DNA of 64,000 nt from Sinohyriopsis cumingii (taxonomy: Eukaryota; Mollusca; Bivalvia; Unionida; Unionidae). The stretch covers positions 115,066,714 through 115,130,713 of the forward strand of contig CM068830.1 of assembly GCA_028554795.2 (NCBI GenBank), given 5' to 3'. The notes beneath the pieces are model-generated. The model ran no database searches. It saw only the letters and a program-made list of their open reading frames with translations, and was not told the DNA's origin. A program made the translations under genes and the position numbers. Shown here piece after piece: positions 1 to 8,195 of this stretch (the stretch's first letter is position 1; every line of letters begins with the position of its first letter).

Positions 1-605
1 ACGGGATAGATGGATAACAGATGGACATTGGACAACAAGCATCAGGTCATCCCATAAGTTCTTCTAGCCTATGACAATTTAAGCTAAAAATCTGTTTTTA
101 AAAACATATTCCCTGCACCTTCCTGTTTAGTCCTCCCATCTCCCATTTGTACCTCAAGGGCTATAGCAAATATCCTGAACTTGAACCAGGCCTGAGCTAA
201 TTTTTCTTATTACGTCAATTCAGTCAAAAGATGTTTTTCTTTGCCTTATGGCAACACATCCTTAATATTTTGTTTTTTAAAGTTATGATCAAGTATCATA
301 AGTTTTTTTGGCTGAATAATCTTGTGCACTCATTTCCCCAAGGACTCATTTGCACGTTTATATATGGCATAGGGATCTTAACAATTTCCTGGTTAAGACC
401 CAAGGGCAAATCCCCTCCGCTAGTGAGAGGAACTGAGACCTATGTTAGATGTACATAAAAGTTAGACTGTGTAGTTCATTCTAAATGCTGAAGCCAAGAA
501 TTTAATTTTCTACAATTTCAAAGTTGAGGTGACACAATATGCTGATACAAACACCACAATAACTTATTTTCACATCCTGAAGATCACAGCCACACAGATA
601 ATCCC
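1..605. other. No gene recognised
   Basis: AT-rich DNA without a convincing reading frame, RNA gene or repeat. It may include the extreme 5' part of the LINE that follows, but nothing in it proves this. Confidence 0.4.
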
Positions 606-1139
606 ATGCAGGAAAGTCATGTTCAGAATGAAAATGAAAACAATGGTGCAGATGATGATTTGGAGTTATCCAATATGGCTGACATTTATCCAGAATTCCT
701 GAGGGTCAAACATAATAAATACAGTATCACTGTGCATATAGATCCACAAAAGTTTGCGTTTGGATTCAGAACCTTGCATGACTTCATGCAGTTCAAGTGT
801 ACAAAATAGTATTATCTACAAAACACAAGAGAAAAACACTGTGACGGCTACATTGTATAAAACAACATGTGTCCTACACATACAGAACTGAACTGTTTCA
901 CATGGTAATCTGTAAATGTAGACAGGATGAGAACACCCATGCAAAAGGCAGTTATATGATGACATCTACACCAGTAACTAGATGTAGTACCAAACATGAA
1001 ACAGCTCCTAAAGTCTTTGACCTAAATGTCTCAGGCAATACAATTAACACCCCTCCAGAGTGTCAGGCAATTACACGCTCCATAAATCATGACCGCAGCA
1101 GTGATGGCTTAAACCTTAATGATTTCTCCATGTGTGTAC

Positions 1140-2215
1140 ATCAAAAAACAATTAGGAACTTGGAGGCCCAAATTGAAGAATTAAAACTGCAGTTACATGC
1201 TATTAAGTCAGCACAGGGAACGATTAATGAGCAAGTAACCTCATGCGAAATAGCAATTCAGAGAGACTCCCAAATATCAACAGTGTCAGATGCTCAGACA
1301 CAGACAATCCCAGTACCAGCCAAAAGAAATGTAAAATGACCATGTAAGTAACAACTGATACCAAAGTAATCCTGCATTGCAAACAACAGTACCCCCCCTC
1401 TCAGTCATGTGTCACACCTGCAACTGCAATAAGTGTACAGCCATGGCCCTCAGCTCAGACAAGTCTGTTGCCTGCACCAACAACTGCATTTCCCAGTGCA
1501 CAGACAAATGTGTCAACATCAGCTCGAGTACTTCACACACCTGAAACACCAATTTCAGCACCACCTCCTCCAAGAGATGTGTCTGAAATACAATCCAGAG
1601 TCCAACACATGAAATGACATGCCAGAAAAGATAGGACTCTAATAATTGGCTCCTCAATATTGAAAAGTATAATACCAAGGAGACTTTTTAAAACAGATGT
1701 ACAGACTCTAAGACATGCAAAATTCGATAACATCATGGACAAAATATTGAATACTGACCTAACCAAATACAACCAAATTATTATTTTAGTAGGTGGAAAT
1801 GATGCCAGTGGGGGAAGGTCACTAAATCAAATCAGAACAGATTTTGAAAGTTTACTTTATGCTGCTAGGTACTGCAGCCCAATTACATGTAAAATAATGA
1901 TATCAGGACCACCTCCTCATGTGGACACCAAGGCCAAAGAAATCAATGATCTGATAATTGACCTATGTGAAGACTTCAACCTACAGTACATTCCACAATA
2001 CACATCTTTCTTTCTTCAGAACCAGGATGTCAACCTAAGTCTCTACCACAGAAACAAAATCCATTTAAGCAAAAAAGGAACCTCTCAACTACTGAGAAAT
2101 ATTAACATGTATGCCCCCATTTTCAGGCACTATAATGAAGCGTACTGTCTCTACTGTGGAGAAACTGGGCACATGACACAGGTATGCCATCATGGCAAAT
2201 GGATTGAGTGATTCA
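1140..2215 (+). pseudogene. LINE ORF1: coiled coil, SGNH esterase-like domain, zinc knuckle
   Basis: A heptad-rich helix (about 1150-1215) is followed by Pro/Thr-rich linker and then, from about 1636, an SGNH-hydrolase-like domain. It keeps GSS near 1650 (block I), GGND at 1792-1803 (block III) and KIHLS near 2070 (block V, with the expected Asp replaced). A CCHC knuckle, CLYCGETGH..C, spans 2146-2187. ORF1 proteins of this kind bind LINE RNA. A TGA near 1617 separates linker from esterase, so the gene is inactive. The same domain order occurs at 28295-29389. Confidence 0.7.
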
Positions 2216-2544
2216 GATGCCATAAATATGGACACAAACAAAGACTTTGTCCATCAGTGTGTTATACATATTAGGAAGCTGGCAAAGAGGAGAATGCCAT
2301 TACTTCATTTACAACAAATCTAAATGTGCCTAGTGAGACTTTTGACTCTAACTATTCAGTGGACACTATTGTAAATGCAAAAGTTAACAGATTTTCAGGG
2401 CCTGTATGTGACTTTGAAGATGCTAATATATATGTACATTTAAATATAGAAACAGGATGTCAGAATGACAAAAGTGGTATGGAGACAATCTCAGTGAGTA
2501 CCCCATTGCATGATGGCATACATATAATCGATATGAAACTAAAT

Positions 2545-3150
2545 ACAAAAGGTTTTAACATAGGTCACTTAAATGTACAAGGTATAGTGGGAAAGATAGA
2601 CCAGATTAAGTTAATGTTGTCTTCCAAGGAAAATAATATACATGTTTTAGGACTCACTGAAACCAAATTAAATGCTAACCACAATGATGATCTATTTCAC
2701 TGTCAAGGCTACAATAAACCATTATGTAGGGACAGAGAGACAGCAGTGGGAGGTCTTGTTGTATACATTAGGGAAGATGTAAATGCAGAAAGGTGACATG
2801 ACTTGGAGTCACATGAAATTGAGAGTACCTGGGTGGAAATTTTTCAAAATAACGCAAAATCATTCTAGTTGGTTTCCTTTATAGACCACCTTCCTCCAAA
2901 GCAATTTGGAATGATAACTTTCTGAAACAAATGGAAAATGTTCTTGCACAGGAGAAAGAAACATATATACTCAGAGATATAAATAAGGACCTTCTCAACA
3001 CTCAAATTAGGAACAACTGGATGGAATTTATTGAATCATTAGGCCTAGACCAGCTGGTAAATGAGTCCACAAGGGTAACAGAAAAATCAAGCACTCTTAT
3101 TGATCACATTTATACCAACCTGCCAGACAATGTGGCTTGTGTTAATTGAC
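2545..3150 (+). pseudogene. LINE endonuclease domain (exo-endo-phosphatase fold), broken
   Basis: The frame reads FNIGHLNVQG, then LGLTETKLN (catalytic Glu region), GGLVVYIRED, and after a frameshift a degraded GDFN motif (reads RDIN) and LIDHIYTN. These are the ordered motifs of APE-type LINE endonucleases, which nick the target for target-primed reverse transcription. Frame breaks near 2795-2930 and loss of GDFN show it is nonfunctional. Confidence 0.75.
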
Positions 3151-3173
3151 TTGGTGACCACTATCCTACTTTT

Positions 3174-4760
3174 TTGACAAGAAAGGTTAAATGCAGGAAA
3201 ATTAAGAAAAATACACAAAAAACAATCACTTACAGATCATTCAAAATTTTTAATGAAGAACAATTTCTCAATGACCTATATAACATTCCATGGAATATGA
3301 TCCAAAATTTGGATGACATAGATGAAGCTCTGAGGTGGTGGACTGACTTATTCATGGATGTAGTCTCTAAGCATGCACCACTGAAAGTACATCGAGTAAA
3401 GACTGAAATTCAACCTAATTGGATTACTACTGAAATCCTAGATGCTATGAAAACAAGAGACCAATTCAAGGCTATGGGAAACCATGCACAATATAAAGTA
3501 TGGAGAAATAAAATAACAATTATGATTAAAAAAAGCTAAAAAAAAACTTATTATCAATCATTGCTTGAAAACAAAAAGAGCAACACAAACTCCATTTGGA
3601 AAGTCTTCAATGAACTCACTGGAGGAACACACAAAGATCAGACAAATAAAATTCACTCACTTCTGGTAAATGACACCATAGTCACTGATACTGACATTGC
3701 AAATGTTTTCAATGATTTTTTTCACCAACATTCCCAAAAAGTTAAAAGAACCAGTGATAGAAAACAACTTTAATGAACTGAAAGGTTCTGCAGCAGCAAA
3801 ATCTCTAAGGAGGTATGTTTCTCTATCCCACCAGTATCAAAAAACTTTGTTAAAAAATGTCTCAGTGAACTTGATACCAAGAAAGCTACAGGACTTGATC
3901 AGATTGGTCCAAGACTCATTATATCTTCTGCCTTAGACTGCTATTTTAGATAGCATAACATTCATAATCAATTTAAGTATTGCAACTTCATCTGTCCCAA
4001 ACATATGGAAAACTGCAAAAGTAACTCCTATTCACAAATCTGGTCCTTAAAGGATGATGCTGATAACTATCGACCAATCTCGATACTAACAAACTTGTCA
4101 AAACTGATTGAAAAACATGTCCATGACTCATTCATGTCATTTTTAACCAAACACCTGCTGTTAAACCTAATCAATCAGGCTTTAGACAAAAACATTCCTG
4201 TGAGAATGCCTTGATCTCCTTAATTGATAAATGGCTTCAAGCACTTGACCAAGGTAGAATAATAGGATCTGTATTTGTAGATTTCAGGAAAGCTTTTGAT
4301 ATGGTGGATCATGAAATCCTTTTGAAGAAACTGAAAATCTATCAATGTGATGAAAAAACAATTAGATGGTTTACTTCATACTTAAGTGAGAGAACACAAC
4401 ATGTTTATATAAATAATGTTCTGTCCAAACCTGGAACAATTAGATATGGAGTACCACAAGGCTCAATTCTAGGTCCATTACTATTCATTTTATTTATCAA
4501 TGACCTACCACTTTTACTAAGACTCAATATAATCTACATATCTCTATGCAGATGACACAACGTTGTCAGACATCCAAAACACAAAGCATGAACTCGAAAT
4601 TTCTTTACAGAATGCCCTAAACAAACTGGAAAACTGGTGCACATGCAATGGCATGGTGGTAGATACTGGTAAAACTAAAATATTACTTATCTCGACATGG
4701 CAAAAAAAACCCCAAATCTTGATAGTGATGAACTATGACATGGAAGGATGAAAATTTGTA
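3174..4760 (+). pseudogene. LINE reverse transcriptase, broken
   Basis: A linker (KHAPLK..K..PNWIT) leads to RT blocks: DNYRPISILTNLSKLIEK (about 4060-4110), VFVDFRKAFDMVDH (RT motif A, about 4270-4310), YGVPQGSILGPLLF (motif B, about 4445-4490) and YADD at 4545-4556 (motif C). These identify a non-LTR RT. Several frameshifts (near 3540, 3770, 4210, 4550) inactivate it. The linker resembles that of the LINE fragment at 58471-58815, suggesting one clade. Confidence 0.8.
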
Positions 4761-5460
4761 AATGGTCTGTCATGATAGACTGCTTGGTGTTCTGGTAGAT
4801 AATAACCTATCATGACTGAACGTGTCAAACATATCAGTAAAAAAAAGTCAATTCAAGTTTATGGCTTCTCAGTAGGATAAGACATTTTCTCCCTGAAAGG
4901 CACATAAAGGTATGTTATAACAGTTACATACAACCCTATTTAGACTATTGTAATACAGTATGGGGTAATTCAAATGATAAAAAATATAGCAAAGCTGACA
5001 CATCTTCAAAAAAGAGCATTAGGACTAATATCAATCCAGAAAGAAAGCAAGGAAAATTGAGCTGGTAAGTTAAAAATATTGCCTATTAAAGACCGAATCT
5101 GTTTGAGAAAAGCCAAATTAATGTACATGACATCCCATAATAGAGCTCCTGAATATTTACAATCACTATTCCAGTATATGCTACCTGGTAATACCCCCCA
5201 CCTGTGATCCAAGTCTACCAAACAGCATAAAATTCCCAAACCAAAAAAGAAGTTATTTTAAAAAAGTTTCCAATACTCTGGAACTCCACTATGGAATAGT
5301 ATTCCAGTTGAGATTAGAAATGCCCACTCTGTTTCCTTCTTCCAAACCCAATATATCCAGTGGCTTCAGAGATGCAGCTAAAATAAATAAATTCCTTTGT
5401 ATGAGGGCCTCAAGGTAGATTAGTTTTTAGCTAATTGTGTTACCCTTTTTAAATAAGGCC

Positions 5461-5480
5461 ATTATTATTATTATTATTAT
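5461..5480 (+). repeat. (ATT)n LINE 3' tail
   Basis: About seven ATT units sit where the decayed LINE ends; short tandem tails are usual LINE 3' termini. Confidence 0.6.
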
Positions 5481-5588
5481 GGGACTAAGGTTAGCAATCG
5501 AGTTAACCTGTTACTCATATACAAGAAGTAGTCACTTTAGCTGCTCAAAAGCCAGAAAGTGTACAGCCCCTCTTATCTTGTATGCTAA

Positions 5589-5589
<1 letters not shown>

Positions 5590-5656
<67 letters not shown>
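5590..5656. repeat. (AT)n microsatellite
   Basis: An unbroken AT dinucleotide tract of about 67 bp. It lies 120 bp left of Polinton-1 and is unrelated to its duplicated target. Confidence 0.95.
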
Positions 5657-5658
<2 letters not shown>

Positions 5659-5776
5659 ATTGTATAACTTATTTAATAGACCAGTGTGTGAGAAAGCTAG
5701 TAAATACACATGCCAAAGATCAGTCTAACAAAATGTGTTTTGTTGAAGGGTGTTATGTTGACTTTTATTTCCATGT

Positions 5777-5782
5777 GATATA
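5777..5782. repeat. Target-site duplication GATATA, left of Polinton-1
   Basis: GATATA precedes the left AG terminus and recurs directly after the right CT terminus at 24144-24149. A 6-bp duplication is the Polinton integrase signature. Confidence 0.95.
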
Positions 5783-6295
5783 AGTAGTGAAAGGGGTGAG
5801 ATTAGCGTCAATGGGAATTAGCATTACAAACACCCCCTGGGCGAGATTAGCGTCAATGGAAATTTAACATTAACCACCCTGGGCGAGATTAGCGTCAATG
5901 GAAATTTAACATGGGCAAAAAACCCTGGGTAAGATTAGCGTCAATGGAATTTAACATTGGAGAAAGGAAAAAAAAGGAAATATTGAGATTAGCGTCAAAG
6001 GCATTCGAACAATGGAAAAATAAAAAATATTGATTCTAGGGACAAAGGCAATTGAACATGGGGAATAGAGTTTAGGTCTGTCTAGGGACAAGGGGAATTG
6101 AACATGGGAATAAAGTGTGGGTTTGTCTAGGGACAAAGGGGAATTGAACATGTTAGAAAAAAAAAACTACTTTAGGGACAAGGGGAATTGAACATGGGAT
6201 TTATTTTTTTTAAAAAAAATTTTTATAAAGGGGTAGGCAATTGAAAAGTCATTCTCTTTTCAAGAAATATGGCTGGCCCTGAAAAGGGCCTTTGG
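5783..6295. repeat. Left TIR of Polinton-1 with nine iterated units
   Basis: Inverted copy of 23636-24143. It holds nine spaced units of about 30 bp. The outer five share the core GATTAGCGTCAA followed by an AATTTAACAT-like tail; the inner four have TAGGGACAA plus AATTGAACATG. An A/T-rich stretch and GGGGTAGGCAATTG follow, and the inner edge is a histone-type 3'-end signal read on the minus strand. Iterated TIR units may serve as sites for integrase or replication proteins; that role is inferred. Confidence 0.95.
6251..6290 (-). terminator. Histone-type RNA 3'-end signal, basic-protein gene, Polinton-1
   Basis: On the minus strand: stem-loop GGCCCTTTTCAGGGCC (6290-6275), the flank AGCCA, then GAAAAGAGAAT at 6262-6251 as a histone downstream element (HDE). 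The stem begins 24 nt after the stop codon of the gene at 6315-6545. It lies inside the left TIR, so outward transcripts would end before the iterated units. Confidence 0.75.
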
Positions 6296-6314
6296 GTTTA
6301 TGTTAATATTAATA

Positions 6315-6545
6315 TTAACATAGACGGCATCTGTCACATCTTCTTCTTCTTAAACTCCTTCTAACTGCAGGTCCATACACAAGTACCCTCTTGAGGCATC
6401 CTTGTCTTTCTATGTAAACTCTGCTCATCCATAGACTAGTATCTGTCTTATCAACAACAGTCCACTTGGACCGGACATACATGAGCATGTCCGTCCTAAA
6501 CATCATGGAAGACACAAGGGTGGATGATTCAACTGTGGTCCACAT
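6315..6545 (-). CDS. Small basic protein, 76 aa, C-terminal Arg/Cys tail
   Basis: Unrecognised family. The protein has a mixed N-terminal half, then a strongly basic tail with RSLRRRRC and closing Cys residues (CDRC, RLC), suggesting nucleic-acid or metal binding. It is real for three reasons: a near-identical 77-aa frame exists in Polinton-2 (41335-41568), a minus-strand TATA box (6590-6598) lies 45 bp upstream of the ATG, and a histone-type 3' signal begins 24 nt after the stop. It is transcribed outward to the left end, divergently from the coiled-coil gene at 6765. Small basic virion proteins occur in adenovirus-like particles, but I see no specific match. Confidence 0.65.
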   Translation of the reverse strand: MWTTVESSTLVSSMMFRTDMLMYVRSKWTVVDKTDTSLWMSRVYIERQGCLKRVLVYGPAVRRSLRRRRCDRCRLC

Positions 6546-6589
6546 CGTGAGGCGACGAGAACAGGTGAATCAAAGCAGTGAACTGCGCT

Positions 6590-6717
6590 TATTTATAGGT
6601 AGAGGAAGGATTGAAACGGATTGAGCTCATTCACCAATCCGAACACGCGTTACAAAATTCAGTCAGTCCGCATCCAATCCGAAGAGAGCAGTCTGTGACG
6701 TCATGTGGTCTATATAG
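6590..6717. promoter_or_regulatory. Divergent promoter: two TATA boxes, CCAAT pair, CRE
   Basis: A minus-strand TATAAATA (6590-6598) serves the basic-protein gene and a plus-strand TATATAG (6711-6717) the gene at 6765. Between them are CCAAT at 6633 and 6673, each within CCAATCCGAA, and the palindrome TGACGTCA (6696-6703), a CREB/ATF-type site. All are conserved in Polinton-2. CCAAT plus TATA is also usual for metazoan histone promoters. Confidence 0.7.
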
Positions 6718-6764
6718 ATTCGCTAGCGCCTGTGTGCTGTGAATCTATGCGACAGTGATTCAAC

Positions 6765-7319
6765 ATGACGGAAACTCAGAAAACGATCCATTGGGGTGCA
6801 CCAGCAGTGGAGACCGCCCAAGGGAACCCGGACTTACTTTCAGAAGAGGTACATTGGGATTTTGTGGATTTTCTTACCTCGCAAGAATTTGTTCCGGAAC
6901 CTTCGTCTCATTCTTCATTACCGCAAGTGGAGAATTTTAGACAGAGACAGAAAGAAGAATTGGAGAAATTTATGCAACGACAAAAGGAAGCGGAACGAGC
7001 TTTTCTCCTACAGCAACAGCAACAGCAACAAGAAGAGGTAAGAAAAAAACAACAAGAAGAAGTAGCAGCAAAGAAACTAGAGGGTGAAAATCAAACGGCT
7101 ACGGTACTGTTGGACATTTTAGCGGAGTTAAGAAATCTGAAACAAATGTATCAGACTTCTTTATCACGACCGAAGAGAATACGACCTTCCCGAGCTAAAC
7201 ACGCCAACCCTGTGACTAAGCCTATCGTACCACCCTTAGTGATTTCAACCCAATCATCATCATCAGAAGTAGGCCTCGGCCGTGGCAAAGGCTTAAGGCA
7301 GTTAAAGTTGATTGCTTAG
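6765..7319 (+). CDS. Gln-rich coiled-coil protein, 184 aa
   Basis: Unrecognised. The N-terminal ~50 residues are acidic (EEVHWDFVDFL). A charged helix follows, with a poly-Gln run near residues 85-95 and a KKQQEEV repeat, which should form a coiled coil. The C-terminal ~60 residues are basic with a Ser stretch and the end motif GLGRGKGLRQLKL. The ATG is 48 bp after a TATA box. A histone-type 3' signal starts 22 nt after the stop. The Polinton-2 copy (41788-42348) is 186 aa and differs mainly in Gln repeat number. A regulatory or early role is possible but unproven. Confidence 0.7.
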   Translation: MTETQKTIHWGAPAVETAQGNPDLLSEEVHWDFVDFLTSQEFVPEPSSHSSLPQVENFRQRQKEELEKFMQRQKEAERAFLLQQQQQQQEEVRKKQQEEVAAKKLEGENQTATVLLDILAELRNLKQMYQTSLSRPKRIRPSRAKHANPVTKPIVPPLVISTQSSSSEVGLGRGKGLRQLKLIA

Positions 7320-7341
7320 GCTCACCCCTACACCAAAAAAA

Positions 7342-7380
7342 GGCCCTTTTCAGGGCCACCCACTTCTCTCAAAAAGAGAT
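7342..7380 (+). terminator. Histone-type RNA 3'-end signal, Gln-rich gene
   Basis: Stem-loop GGCCCTTTTCAGGGCC (7342-7357), immediately ACCCA, then AAAAAGAGAT (7371-7380) at the spacing of a U7-binding downstream element. This is the closest of the ten sites to the metazoan histone consensus. No AATAAA lies nearby. Confidence 0.8.
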
Positions 7381-7610
7381 AGCCTTTCAATTTGCCAATA
7401 ACTCAAAAATCAACAACAAAAAAAAACCATTTTACCCTTATAGTACATGTCTGTGTATGAGTGCATGAGTGTAGCTTCTTATTTTAAAATCAAAACTCAA
7501 AGACACTTACCTTATATAATTAATTGATTCTTTTCTCCATAGTTACAATCCAATTCGCAATTCACAACAGAACACTTTATAAATTACATTCACTTCTTCT
7601 GTTTCTTTTT

Positions 7611-8060
7611 TTACTCTCTCTTTTTTTTCAATTTCTTCACCGTCACAGTCTTTTCCTCCTCTTCCTCCTCACTTTCTTCCCTTCTTCTTTTCTTCTCCTG
7701 TTTCTTTTTCTTCACCTGGCTGCTTTCTTCCTCTGAAGAATCTCTCTCTTCTTCTGAAGAATCCCTCTTTTCTTCCGACTCCTCTTGTTTCTTTTTTGGG
7801 CAATCTGGAGACCAATGTCCTTTTTCTTTACAATAATAACACGTATCTTGACTTTTGTCTTTTCTAGCCCCGGTTTTTGTTCTTTTTTGACGATCTGGAC
7901 ACTCTGAAGACCAATGCCCTTTCTTCTGACAGATATAGCAAGTATCTTGACTTTTATCTCGAAAGGAAGGAGAGTAGTCCGTCGGCTGGTCTGAAGAGAA
8001 TTTTCTAATCACCCCTCGCAAAGCTCTGATGAAACGTTCCATCTGGGTAGTCTCTTCCAT
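7611..8060 (-). CDS. Double CCHC zinc-knuckle protein, 149 aa
   Basis: Two Gag-like knuckles, CYICQKKGHWSSEC and CYYCKEKGHWSPDC, are linked by a basic segment and followed by a Glu/Ser/Lys-rich tail with DSSEEE repeats. Such knuckles bind single-stranded nucleic acid. I chose the ATG at 8060 because the minus-strand TATA (8114-8125) is too close to an upstream in-frame ATG at 8108. It is transcribed divergently from PolB, so it may act in replication or genome packaging. The Polinton-2 copy has a stop inside the second knuckle. Confidence 0.75.
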   Translation of the reverse strand: MEETTQMERFIRALRGVIRKFSSDQPTDYSPSFRDKSQDTCYICQKKGHWSSECPDRQKRTKTGARKDKSQDTCYYCKEKGHWSPDCPKKKQEESEEKRDSSEEERDSSEEESSQVKKKKQEKKRRREESEEEEEEKTVTVKKLKKKRE

Positions 8061-8113
8061 CGTTGTGCTCGGTTTGAGAGTGAAATCAATAGTGAAAGGA
8101 CAAGACACACACC

Positions 8114-8148
8114 CTTTTTATATACGCTGGTTTGTCATGACTATAAAT
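8114..8148. promoter_or_regulatory. Divergent TATA pair between zinc-knuckle gene and PolB
   Basis: Minus-strand GTATATAAAAA (8125-8115) and plus-strand TATAAAT (8142-8148) lie back to back, about 50 bp from each start codon. The arrangement is identical in Polinton-2 at 43164-43197. Confidence 0.7.
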
Positions 8149-8195
8149 TAGTCTATGGTGTTTAAACTTGAGTCATTTGACGTTTTGCACTCAAG

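Larger units (their letters stand above)
606..5483 (+). mobile_element. Decayed CR1/Jockey-like LINE, copy A
   Basis: In order on the plus strand: coiled coil, SGNH-esterase-like domain, CCHC zinc knuckle, endonuclease, and reverse transcriptase with YADD, then an (ATT)n tail. An esterase-like ORF1 is known from CR1-group LINEs. Every module is broken by stops and frameshifts, so the copy is dead. The 5' limit is uncertain; coding-like residues start near 606. A second LINE at 28.8-29.4 kb carries a related esterase, and one at 58.2-58.8 kb a related endonuclease. Confidence 0.75.

Noticed and set aside
5590..5656. Tyr/Ile repeat protein from the (AT)n tract
   Set aside because: Pure translation of a dinucleotide microsatellite.
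5783..6150. CRISPR-like array in the TIR
   Set aside because: Spaced repeats, but eukaryotic context, irregular spacing, repeated spacers and mirrored at the other end of the transposon.
5951..6151. Repetitive minus-strand frame in the left TIR, repeated at 23779-23985
   Set aside because: The peptide repeat is the iterated TIR units read through; both sites are the same inverted repeat.
7342..7357. Bacterial-type intrinsic terminator
   Set aside because: GC stem followed by no U-run; UUUC loop, ACCCA and the AAAAGA element fit histone processing instead.
7524..7736. Leu/Phe-rich plus-strand frame
   Set aside because: Antisense of the Glu/Lys-rich tail of the zinc-knuckle gene; similar Leu/Ser-rich frames opposite the other charged genes were rejected for the same reason.
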